Shown here in pieces: positions 26,240-33,514 of a stretch of 64,000 nt of DNA. A program made the translations under genes and the position numbers. Origin of the DNA: Methanoflorens sp963701995 (GTDB lineage: Archaea > Halobacteriota > Bog-38 > Methanoflorentales > Methanoflorentaceae); assembly GCA_963701995.1 (NCBI GenBank), contig OY969693.1:1054001-1118000 (forward strand), written 5' to 3'. The notes under the pieces were generated by a model. The model ran no database searches. It had not been told where the DNA came from and saw only the letters and a program-made list of their open reading frames with translations. The stretch's first letter is position 1; the number at the start of each line of letters is the position of its first letter.

Positions 26240-26485
26240 ATGCTTTATCGCGCTGAGATCACCATTAAGCTCAAGAATGGCATGCTTGATCCGGAAGCTA
26301 CGACGATAAAAAAAGCTCTGAAGCATCTTGGGTATGAGTGTCAATCGGTCAAACAAGCAGCCACCTACGAACTCGAATTCACAGCAGATTCCCGTGAGAA
26401 CGCAACCGACCTCGTTAACGGAATGTGCCAAAGGCTGCTCGCGAATCCCATCATACACGATTATGACGTACGGATAACGAAATAG
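26240..26485 (+). CDS. purS: Phosphoribosylformylglycinamidine synthase subunit PurS
   Basis: PurS is the small subunit that bridges PurL and PurQ in the fourth step of purine synthesis. It has 81 residues from the ATG at 26240 (MLYRAEITIKLKNGMLDPEATTI), including the conserved G-x-x-D-P-E. The frame is open 11 codons further upstream, but the family starts here. PurQ follows 14 bases downstream; PurL is not in the window. Confidence 0.9.
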   Translation: MLYRAEITIKLKNGMLDPEATTIKKALKHLGYECQSVKQAATYELEFTADSRENATDLVNGMCQRLLANPIIHDYDVRITK

Positions 26486-26499
26486 TCGGAAAGAGACAG

Positions 26500-27180
26500 A
26501 TGAATATCGCCATTCTTCGGTTCGGTGGGAGTAACTGTGATTTGGATGTTCAAAAAGCTCTGAACAATTTGGGCGTAGGCGCAGAACTTGTCTGGTACAA
26601 AGAGGCCCTAAAGAGTTTTGACGGCGCAATCATCCCAGGAGGGTTTGCATACGGGGACTACTTGCGCGCAGGTGCAATTGCGGCACGAACCAAGATCATG
26701 CAGTCGGTTGCTCAGATGGCAGCTGATGGGAAGCCTGTGCTAGGCATATGCAACGGCGCCCAAATCCTCAGCGAGTCGCACTTGGTGCCCGGCACGTTCA
26801 CTTTGAATCAGTATCCAAAGTTCATTTGCAGGTGGGTAAAACTCAGAACAGTCGGCAAATCTCCGTTCACGGTACTTTCGAACGCGATAGTAGATCTTCC
26901 TATAGCTCACAAAGAGGGGCGATACGTCGTTGACCCCCGGCTGCTCAAAGAGCTTTATGAAAATGACCAGGTCGTTTTTAAGTACGTTGATGATAATGGA
27001 CGCCCCACTTTGGCTGCAAACCCCAACGGTTCGCTCGATAACATTGCTGGAATAAGTAATTTAGAAAAAAACGTGCTTGCGATGATGCCGCATCCCGAAC
27101 GAGCGTCAGAGAAACTTCTCGGTTCTGCTGACGGGAATGCCATCTTTGAATCGATGGTTCGATATATCAAGGCCCTTTGA
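26500..27180 (+). CDS. purQ: Phosphoribosylformylglycinamidine synthase subunit PurQ
   Basis: This glutamine amidotransferase subunit supplies ammonia to PurL. The 226 residues have the catalytic cysteine in GICNGAQIL, FAYGDYLRAGAIA, and the catalytic H-x-E in MMPHPERASE. It is co-transcribed with purS. Confidence 0.95.
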   Translation: MNIAILRFGGSNCDLDVQKALNNLGVGAELVWYKEALKSFDGAIIPGGFAYGDYLRAGAIAARTKIMQSVAQMAADGKPVLGICNGAQILSESHLVPGTFTLNQYPKFICRWVKLRTVGKSPFTVLSNAIVDLPIAHKEGRYVVDPRLLKELYENDQVVFKYVDDNGRPTLAANPNGSLDNIAGISNLEKNVLAMMPHPERASEKLLGSADGNAIFESMVRYIKAL

Positions 27181-27234
27181 GACGCACCTTCTCGCGACCG
27201 CTTCTGCTTATGTTTGCGCGCAAGCAGGCCGTTT

Positions 27235-28182
27235 TCAAACTAGCGGGGACCACCACCACTCGTTCTCTTGATACCACCGAACGACTTGCGTCAATCCGTC
27301 TTCAAATGAAATCTCGGGTTGCCACCCAAGAGATTTTATCTTCGAACAGTCTAGCGAGTACCTCTGGTCGTGTCCGAGCCGGTTCGCTGTGAAGGCAATG
27401 AGGGTTGAAGGCTTTCGCGCTAGCTGCAGTATGGCTTGGGTTATCTCTAAGTTGCTCTTCTCGTTACCAGCGCCAATATTATACGTCTCACCCGTTTTGC
27501 CCGTTTGGCGAACGCAGTCTATCGCTGCACAGTTATCTGCAACGTGTATCCAGTCTCGGACGTTGTCTCCCCGGCCGTAAACGGTCAGCTCGCGGTTCTT
27601 CATAGCGCTTGTAACAAAGCGAGGAATCAGTTTCTCGGGGTGCTGATACGGCCCGTAGTTGTTTGAGCTGCGGGTAATAACGCAGGGAAAATCGTACGTC
27701 GTGAAATAGGATGACGCCAACAAGTCTGCTCCAGCCTTGCTTGCTGCATAGGGACTTGACGGATGCAACGGATCCGTCTCCTTAAATGATCCGCGATCAA
27801 TGCTTCCATACACTTCATCCGTCGATATCTGGACGAATCGCTCAATTGAGTAATCTTTGGCCGCTGCTAACAAGACGTGAGTTCCGAGGACATCCGTTTG
27901 AACGAAGGCAGCTGAACTCGCAATTGATCTATCGACGTGCGTCTCGGCCGCAAAGTTGATAACACAGTCACAATCTTTTAGCAACTGCTTGACAATTGTC
28001 TCGTCGCAAATATCGCCTTTGACGAATTCAATATCAGCTAGCACGTCTCTGAGGCTGCTCATATTGCCTGCGTACGTCAGTTTGTCCAGGACTGTGATTT
28101 CTGCTTCATTGTGTTTACACAACATATAACGGACGAAATTGCTGCCTATGAAGCCCGCGCCACCTGTGATTAATAGTCGCAT
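27235..28182 (-). CDS. rmlB: dTDP-glucose 4,6-dehydratase or related NDP-sugar dehydratase
   Basis: This extended SDR of 315 residues has the NAD motif GGAGFIGSN, STDEVYGS and the catalytic YAASK. The typical RmlB segments VDRSIASSAAFVQTDVLGT and RSSNNYGPYQHPEKLIPRFV are present. It makes dTDP-4-keto-6-deoxyglucose for surface glycans such as those built by the glycosyltransferases at 21-25 kb. The ATG at 28182 has GAGGAA just upstream. No other rml gene is adjacent. Confidence 0.88.
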   Translation of the reverse strand: MRLLITGGAGFIGSNFVRYMLCKHNEAEITVLDKLTYAGNMSSLRDVLADIEFVKGDICDETIVKQLLKDCDCVINFAAETHVDRSIASSAAFVQTDVLGTHVLLAAAKDYSIERFVQISTDEVYGSIDRGSFKETDPLHPSSPYAASKAGADLLASSYFTTYDFPCVITRSSNNYGPYQHPEKLIPRFVTSAMKNRELTVYGRGDNVRDWIHVADNCAAIDCVRQTGKTGETYNIGAGNEKSNLEITQAILQLARKPSTLIAFTANRLGHDQRYSLDCSKIKSLGWQPEISFEDGLTQVVRWYQENEWWWSPLV

Positions 28183-28493
28183 GGTTCCTCGTTTCAATCT
28201 TCCGCAAATGAGCTGTGATACGGCAAACAGCTCGAGGATTCTTTGTGTAGAGGTTTCTTAATTCTTTTGATGGAAATCGCATTTGAGAATGCGAAGGATT
28301 TTGACGTGCTCTAAAAAAATGAGCTCTTCGGGACTGTCAAAAATCTGTTTAGTTATGTTGAGGGCTTATGAGCTCAGGACTGCGTTTTGCACAGGTCAGA
28401 AACAAATATATTTTATAACGCGAATCGTAGTCAGCAAGCGTTGTGAAAATACGCCGTGCTTTGCGTTATTCAGCAACACCTTTGTATACTCAA

Positions 28494-28586
28494 GCTCCGG
28501 TAGTGTAGTCCGGCCAATCATGTTGGCCTTTCGAACTTTAGCAGTGAAGCAAGCCAACGACTCGGGTTCAAATCCCGACCGGAGCA
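28494..28586 (+). tRNA. tRNA-Glu (anticodon TTC) with 18-nt intron
   Basis: Acceptor GCTCCGG/CCGGAGC with discriminator A; D arm TAGTGTAGTCCGGCCAATCATG; T arm TTCAAAT. The anticodon stem TTGGC/GCCAA encloses 25 bases instead of seven. Removing 18 after position 37 leaves the normal loop CTTTCGA with anticodon TTC. The intron is in the commonest archaeal place (37/38), where EndA cuts at a bulge-helix-bulge and RtcB joins the exons. CCA is not encoded. Confidence 0.93.
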
Positions 28587-28866
28587 TCCACTCGTCTGAT
28601 TATCGTAAGCCTGCCCCTCACCGCAGCAGTGAACGTGTCACGCAATTCAAAAAAAAACTGACAGAACCATAGTCATCAATCGATACAAAAGGTCCACGGG
28701 CTATCTCGTGATCCATTGTCTCTGTGTTTCGCAGGGGTCGAGCATTCTGGCATTTGGTTTGCAGAATGGTTTCGTATGACGTTAACCGCAGACCATAGGT
28801 TATGCTATGCACGAAGTTCGGTAGCGTCTACTCTACGTTTATCTAATTTGACTGCTTGTTGGAATT
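28587..28866. other. Stretch without a recognised gene between two tRNAs
   Basis: No tRNA, repeat or convincing coding frame is visible here. An A9 run at about 28650 and scattered stops in all frames argue against a gene. The last 30 bases contain a T/A-rich GTTTATCTAATTT that could be the promoter of the small frame starting at 28867. Confidence 0.4.
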
Positions 28867-29073
28867 GTGGGACGAAATCTATACAAAAAGTGGAATTATC
28901 AAGTTTGGCGTGCAGCAGCTCAAGAGCTGCAGCGCCGCGCCGAACAACATCTAGTAATAATGGTCGACGGCGTATTAGCTTTGGACAGAGATCCTCTTGG
29001 GCGGGCGTACCAAAAAAATCTCCTTCGAGGCCCGCCGATGCATCAGCAAAAGTGCTATCCAGTTAAAAAATAG
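28867..29073 (+). CDS. Possible small basic protein
   Basis: This open frame of 68 codons begins at GTG and ends just before the tRNA-Leu promoter. The predicted protein is basic, with a helical LQRRAEQHLVIMVDGVLALD centre and two late prolines. It matches no family I know. A TATA-like GTTTATCT about 27 bases upstream would give a leaderless transcript. It could equally be a chance frame. Confidence 0.35.
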   Translation: MGRNLYKKWNYQVWRAAAQELQRRAEQHLVIMVDGVLALDRDPLGRAYQKNLLRGPPMHQQKCYPVKK

Positions 29074-29076
29074 GCT

Positions 29077-29084
29077 TTTATATG
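29077..29084 (+). promoter_or_regulatory. TATA box of tRNA-Leu(TAA)
   Basis: TTTATATG is centred 28 bases upstream of the mature tRNA 5' end at 29108, the expected archaeal spacing. Confidence 0.65.
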
Positions 29085-29107
29085 TCCGTGCGGTACGTCA
29101 ACATAGG

Positions 29108-29208
29108 GCGGAGGTAGCCAAGCCAGGTCAAAGGCGCAGGACTTAAGAACCGTTGTTTGAGATATCCTGTTGCGAAGGCATTCGTGGGTTCGAATCCCTC
29201 CCTCCGCA
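29108..29208 (+). tRNA. tRNA-Leu (anticodon TAA) with about 16-nt intron
   Basis: Acceptor GCGGAGG/CCTCCGC with discriminator A, leucine-type D arm and long variable arm. The anticodon stem CAGGA/TCCTG encloses 23 bases; removing 16 after position 37 leaves the loop CTTAAGA with anticodon TAA. The T stem GTGGG/CCCTC has one T-T mismatch. The intron is close to the short end of archaeal sizes. It has its own TATA box. Confidence 0.9.
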
Positions 29209-29250
29209 CTTCTGTCAAATGAGGGGCTATTTTGGTGCACGCGAACGCAA

Positions 29251-30084
29251 TCAACGTATCGCGTTTGCTAGATATCTGATAGCAGAGACGACCTCATATG
29301 GATTTGCACCCCAATGAACGACGTAACCCTTCTGTCCAAAAAGTTCGGTGGGTCCGACCCTTGCTGACTTGCAACATTTTACAATGAAGGGTTTGCTCGG
29401 TCTTATTGTTTTCGTCGGACAGATGTTGACGTGTTTGAATTCCAGCCCGTTGACTCGCGCTTCAAGTACTTGTTTCGAAATATCGCACCCTAGTAGAACG
29501 GCGTGCTCACCGACGTGAATGTCGCGGTTGTTGAGGCAGTTTGGCCCAATTCCTGACGCTGAGCACGGATAAATCGTGGCGGTGGAGCGTCTTAGATCTT
29601 GTATGACTGGCGTAAAACGAACGGATAGGTCTCCAAAAATGCCAGCACTGTCGAGTTTCTTGATGAGCGAGATGAGGTATGGTGGATCTGGAGGGGATAC
29701 GTCGAATACCTCAATCTCGGTTACGCTGGTGAGGTCGGGGTCATAAACGAACGTCCAATGAAAATCAAATCCTTGATAGACGACTGCTTTTATGGGGGGC
29801 TTACACAGTCGGGTTGCTACGGCAATTAGCCTGCTTCTGTTGAAGATGTCGATCTTGCGTCTATACACTAGAGTTTCGGCAAAGCCTGCAATCCTGTTGG
29901 CCTTCCATATCGTTCGGATTAAGCCGTTCCCCTCTAATTCGAGTTCGTAAACTGCGACTTTTCCTTGCCAAAACAGCAGGACATAGCGCGATGAGAAGTA
30001 GATGTGCTCACCGGCTGTTGGCGGAGAGGTTTCATCATCGCATTCTCTTACAGCGACGTCCTTACAATGATCGGGAAAAATCAC
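29251..30084 (-). CDS. Cysteine-rich protein of unknown function in the hacB-aksF operon
   Basis: The 277-residue soluble protein starts at GTG with GGTGAC upstream, four bases after the aksF stop. I do not recognise the family. The C-terminal half is rich in conserved-looking cysteines: YPCSASGIGPNC, LLGCDIS, VNICPTKTIRP and IVKCCKSARVG. The end is FGQKGYVVHWGANPYEVVSAIRYL. No membrane segment or known cofactor motif is seen. Tight linkage to hacB and aksF suggests a role in or near coenzyme B synthesis, possibly with sulfur or an Fe-S cluster; that is inference only. Confidence 0.75.
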   Translation of the reverse strand: MIFPDHCKDVAVRECDDETSPPTAGEHIYFSSRYVLLFWQGKVAVYELELEGNGLIRTIWKANRIAGFAETLVYRRKIDIFNRSRLIAVATRLCKPPIKAVVYQGFDFHWTFVYDPDLTSVTEIEVFDVSPPDPPYLISLIKKLDSAGIFGDLSVRFTPVIQDLRRSTATIYPCSASGIGPNCLNNRDIHVGEHAVLLGCDISKQVLEARVNGLEFKHVNICPTKTIRPSKPFIVKCCKSARVGPTELFGQKGYVVHWGANPYEVVSAIRYLANAIR

Positions 30085-30088
30085 GTTG

Positions 30089-31051
30089 TCACCTTATATT
30101 ACGTATTATTTCGCGCGCTACCTCGTTGGTCGAACTCGTACCGCCTAGGTCCCGCGTCGTGATGCCTTTGCTTATCGTCTGCTTGACCGAAACGTCTACT
30201 AAGGAGGCTTTTTCGCATTCGCCTGCCCATTCAAGCAGCATTGTGGCACTCAGAATAGCCCCTATTGGGTTTGCTATGCCGCGCCCAGCGATGTGGGGCG
30301 CCGACCCGTGCACAGGCTCAAAAATGGCGAATTTCGGTCCGATGTTCGCACTCGGACAAAGCCCGAGGCCTCCGATAAGCGCTGCAGCTTCATCGGACAG
30401 AATATCGCCAAATATATTCGACGTCAGGATGTGATCGAAGGTCTCAGGGTGTCTTATAAGATTGTATGCAGCTGTGTCGACGTACATCTCGTTATAGGGC
30501 ACGTCGTGCTCCTGTAAAACACGTACGCAGACATCTCGAAAGAAAATATCCGACTTGAGCACGTTTGCCTTATGCACTATCGTAACTGTTTTTACGTTGC
30601 GCAAGGTGCTCGCGAACGACGCAAGCCTTTCCACATTAGCCCGAGTAACCACTCGCTGCGTGACGGCGATGTCATCAGAAAGCTCTTCGATGCCGGAGTA
30701 CAACCCCTCGAGGTTCTCTCGTATTATAGTGAGGTTCAATTCATAGGGGGTCAGAGAGTAAGATCGAAAAGGTCGCAAATTCACGAAGAGATCGAGTGTT
30801 TTTCGTAGTCTGACGAGCACGCTACTCCCTTGAACGCTGGTTACAGCCCCCAAGAGCATGCAATCGGCTTGTGCAATTAAATCGATATCTGCATCGGTTA
30901 TTGGTGTGCCTTCTCTAGCCCATTTGGCGTAGCCTATGTCAACGTGGATGAATTCTGGATCATTCAGTAATAGAGTGAGAATCTCAACACAAGGGGGTAT
31001 GACCTCTTTGCCGACCCCATCTCCCTCTGCAACAGCGATTCTCATGTGCAT
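30089..31051 (-). CDS. aksF: Homoisocitrate/3-isopropylmalate dehydrogenase family (AksF-like)
   Basis: This beta-decarboxylating dehydrogenase of about 320 residues oxidises and decarboxylates a 2-hydroxy-3-carboxy acid using NAD(P). It has VAEGDGVGKEVIPP, the arginine-rich VRLRKTLDLFVNLRPFRS, RENLEGLYSGIEE, and the metal aspartates in SNIFGDILSDEAA, then FEPVHGSAPHIAGRGIANP. Sequence alone does not separate leucine (LeuB) from coenzyme B (AksF) or isoleucine roles. Its operon partner has a homoaconitase-type loop, so AksF is favoured. ATG at 31051, with another ATG two codons later. Confidence 0.82.
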   Translation of the reverse strand: MHMRIAVAEGDGVGKEVIPPCVEILTLLLNDPEFIHVDIGYAKWAREGTPITDADIDLIAQADCMLLGAVTSVQGSSVLVRLRKTLDLFVNLRPFRSYSLTPYELNLTIIRENLEGLYSGIEELSDDIAVTQRVVTRANVERLASFASTLRNVKTVTIVHKANVLKSDIFFRDVCVRVLQEHDVPYNEMYVDTAAYNLIRHPETFDHILTSNIFGDILSDEAAALIGGLGLCPSANIGPKFAIFEPVHGSAPHIAGRGIANPIGAILSATMLLEWAGECEKASLVDVSVKQTISKGITTRDLGGTSSTNEVAREIIRNIR

Positions 31052-31088
31052 TGAGTAACAAACCGCTCGCTGAATCCGCCCAGACCCG

Positions 31089-31595
31089 TTAAGGATCATT
31101 CACTCGCGGACTCGCGGTGCGCGGATGCCTCTTTCTATGTTCGACTAACCCACCATCTTCGAGGATCTCTTGCAGGAATTTGGGGAGCTCCTCACCTCGT
31201 ACGACTCTGCTGCGGGTTCTCACAAGCCCCGAAGATAAGTCGACCTCAATCTCATCACCCGCTGCAACAGAATCAAGGACGTCTGCTTCGATAATTGGCA
31301 ATCCTACATTGATTGCATTTCTGAAAAAGATCCGAGCGAAAGATTTCGCAACGATACATCCGATCTTGGCGTATTTGAGCGCAAGCGCTGCCTGCTCTCG
31401 CGACGACCCACAACCAAAGTTCTTGCCGGCAACTATTATGTCTCCATCATGCGGTGAAAATTCCGCACCAGTGCCCTCCATTGCGTGTTGTGCGAAGACG
31501 TTAACGTCAGTCGTTCTCAGATACTTACCGGGTAGGATCAAATCAGTGTTGACATTATCGCCATATTTCCACACTTTTCCCCTGATGAGCATCAT
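31089..31595 (-). CDS. hacB: Homoaconitase small subunit (HacB/AksE type)
   Basis: This is the swivelling small subunit of an aconitase-family dehydratase, 168 residues. Conserved parts are NTDLILPGKYLRTTD, VAGKNFGCGSSREQAALALK and SFARIFFRNAINVGLPIIE. The substrate loop reads YLRT (residues 25-28). In methanogen enzymes YLRT marks homoaconitase, whereas isopropylmalate isomerases have YLV-type loops. That points to cis-homoaconitate and its longer homologues on the way to coenzyme B. It shares an operon with aksF and the unknown cysteine-rich gene, and has a TATA box for a leaderless transcript. Confidence 0.87.
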   Translation of the reverse strand: MMLIRGKVWKYGDNVNTDLILPGKYLRTTDVNVFAQHAMEGTGAEFSPHDGDIIVAGKNFGCGSSREQAALALKYAKIGCIVAKSFARIFFRNAINVGLPIIEADVLDSVAAGDEIEVDLSSGLVRTRSRVVRGEELPKFLQEILEDGGLVEHRKRHPRTASPRVNDP

Positions 31596-31615
31596 AGTCT
31601 ACTTGAAGATGTACC

Positions 31616-31623
31616 GATATAAA
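31616..31623 (-). promoter_or_regulatory. TATA box of the hacB-aksF operon
   Basis: The minus strand reads TTTATATC, centred about 25 bases before the ATG at 31595, so transcription would begin at or next to the start codon. Confidence 0.65.
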
Positions 31624-31713
31624 GCATATGGGGATTGCCAAGGCACGCAGATTCGACTAGGAGCGCAAAAAGCCTGACGAAGTGTTTAATAGTTCCGAAA
31701 CAACTTTGTTGCC

Positions 31714-32049
31714 ATGTCATTGCTATTGTCAGCGCAAGAAGAATACCTAATTAATCAAAAAATAGCTTTTCTCACTCATAAGGTCCAGCACAACGCGCAA
31801 GAGATTGAACAAGAGATCGACGAAAAAGTGTGGAAGCTAGACGTCGAAAAAATCGACACCAGTGAGTTCATGGCGACGCTTGTGGTGCGAGAGCCGATGA
31901 TTTCAATCAGTACCGGCGACATTGTGACCTACAAAGGTGTCCCGAGAAAATTTACGGTTAGAAGCCCATCGCTTGAATATCTCCTCGACGCCGTTGAAAA
32001 GATCCTGATGGAACAAATTGAGGAAATCAAGAGAGACGCCAGCGTTTGA
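31714..32049 (+). CDS. Small acidic helical protein of unknown function
   Basis: The 111-residue protein is on the plus strand between hacB and hacA, which are both on the minus strand. It has a helical, coiled-coil-like N terminus (VQHNAQEIEQEIDEKVW) and a mixed middle (EPMISISTGDIVTYKGVPRKFTVRSPSLEYLL) ending in a charged helix. No cysteine and no membrane segment. I do not recognise it. Its frame, the AT-rich upstream region and the distance to neighbours make it a believable gene. Confidence 0.7.
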   Translation: MSLLLSAQEEYLINQKIAFLTHKVQHNAQEIEQEIDEKVWKLDVEKIDTSEFMATLVVREPMISISTGDIVTYKGVPRKFTVRSPSLEYLLDAVEKILMEQIEEIKRDASV

Positions 32050-32082
32050 ATCCCGTGATTGACGGAGTGATAGGCGATTTCT

Positions 32083-33348
32083 CTATGACTGTCGCGGATC
32101 AGCGATCTCGCCTTTGAGGGCCGTCGCTGCGGCTGTAGCGGGAGAGGCAAGGTATACGAGCCCCTCAGCCCCCATCCTCCCCTTGAAATTTCTGTTGGAA
32201 GTTGAAAGACAGGCCTCCCCCCGTCCCAGAACCCCGTTATGCGCGCCGAGACATGGCCCGCACCCGGGACTGCAAACGGTAGCCCCAGCTTGAATTAATG
32301 TCTCCAGGACCCCCGTTCGTATAGAATTTAATAGCACGAGCTTCGACGCTGGAACGACGATCGTCCTTACGGCAACTGTCTCACCGCGCAGAATGCTCGC
32401 TGCCGCCTGAAGATCTTCAAAACGTCCATTCGTGCACGAACCTATGAACACTTGGTCAATAGCTGTGCCCACTACCTCTTCGACATCCTTCACGTTGTCC
32501 ACGTGATGGGGACAAGCGACCTGAGGCCCCAAGTCATCGACCTCGACGTTCAGCTCATCAGCGTACACGGCATTGTCATCAGAATAACATGGCTGGCACT
32601 CCACTTGTGGTGTAAGGCGCTTAAGGTACGCAAAAGTCTTGCGATCTGGAGGCACGATGCCTGCTTTCGCGCCTACTTCGACTGCCATATTGCTCAGAGT
32701 AAGCCTACTTTCCAAGGTTAGGTCGGCCGTCGTTGTACCATAGAATTCCAGAGCTTTGTACGACGCGCCATCGGCCCCCATAATCCCTGCAATGTTAAGA
32801 ATCACGTCTTTGGCGGTTACGTGGTCTCGGAGTTTTCCGTTGAGCACAATCTTCAGCGTTTCAGGCACCTTCAACCACAGCGTTCCTGTTGCAAACACCT
32901 CTGCGATGTCGGTCGCACCCACTCCTGTTGCGAAAGCTCCCAGTGCTCCGTATGTGCAAGAGTGCGAATCCGCTCCGACAACCAAGGTGCCTGGAAGGGC
33001 GAGCCCGTTCTCGACCATGAGTTGATGGCATATCCCATCACCGACGTCAAAGAAGCTCGTAATTCTGTGGCGTTTTGTCCACGTGCGGATTGTTTTTTGA
33101 AGGGTCGCGGCTATCTCCGTGCTAGCTGGGGCAATATGGTCAAAGACAATGGTGACCCTGTGTGGATCCCAAACAGAGGAAGCGCCCATGTCCTCGAATG
33201 CTTTTACGGCAAGCACACTCGTGCCATCGTGGGCCATTGCTGCGTCAACACGCGCCAGAATAAAATCCTTAGCGCTAGCCGCTTTTCCTGACGCCTTGGA
33301 GAGAATCTTCTCGCTAATAGTTCTTGGAGCATCCAAAGCGCTCTTCAC
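32083..33348 (-). CDS. hacA: Homoaconitase/isopropylmalate isomerase large subunit (HacA/LeuC type)
   Basis: This is the [4Fe-4S] large subunit of an aconitase-family hydro-lyase, 421 residues. The cluster cysteines are in FIGSCTNGRFEDL and CSPGCGPCLGAHNGVL. It also has VVGADSHSCTYGALGAFATGVGATD and the substrate-side NMAVEVGAKAGIVPPD. The partner is the YLRT-type small subunit at 31.1 kb, so homoaconitase is the better guess, though one large subunit could serve both pathways. The GTG start has no clear Shine-Dalgarno. It is divergent from aksA across a region with repeated GATCAACC motifs. Confidence 0.85.
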   Translation of the reverse strand: MKSALDAPRTISEKILSKASGKAASAKDFILARVDAAMAHDGTSVLAVKAFEDMGASSVWDPHRVTIVFDHIAPASTEIAATLQKTIRTWTKRHRITSFFDVGDGICHQLMVENGLALPGTLVVGADSHSCTYGALGAFATGVGATDIAEVFATGTLWLKVPETLKIVLNGKLRDHVTAKDVILNIAGIMGADGASYKALEFYGTTTADLTLESRLTLSNMAVEVGAKAGIVPPDRKTFAYLKRLTPQVECQPCYSDDNAVYADELNVEVDDLGPQVACPHHVDNVKDVEEVVGTAIDQVFIGSCTNGRFEDLQAAASILRGETVAVRTIVVPASKLVLLNSIRTGVLETLIQAGATVCSPGCGPCLGAHNGVLGRGEACLSTSNRNFKGRMGAEGLVYLASPATAAATALKGEIADPRQS

Positions 33349-33372
33349 CGTGTACTATTTGCTGCCCGTTGA

Positions 33373-33477
33373 TGATCAACCTATGTTTTGATCAACCAGC
33401 CGCGAGGCGTTGGAGTGCTGACGTCAACCTAAGCAACTAAGACTGAAGCGGACGGCCCCTGTGTGGACTGGTTGATC
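33373..33477. promoter_or_regulatory. Repeated TGATCAACC motif between divergent hacA and aksA
   Basis: TGATCAACC occurs at 33373-33381 and again at 33389-33397, 16 bases apart. The inverse, CTGGTTGATC, lies at 33468-33477 and is an exact inverted copy of the extended second motif. The first copy is also part of a small palindrome (GTTGA-TGA-TCAAC). The placement between two divergent genes of one pathway suggests binding sites for a shared regulator. Confidence 0.5.
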
Positions 33478-33494
33478 TCTGAAGACTAGTAACG

Positions 33495-33502
33495 TATTTA
33501 AG
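33495..33502 (+). promoter_or_regulatory. TATA-like element of aksA
   Basis: TATTTAAG lies 13 bases upstream of the first possible ATG (33515) and about 43 upstream of the second (33545). The spacing favours the second ATG with a short leader. Confidence 0.45.
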
Positions 33503-33514
33503 TTGCGGCTATGA

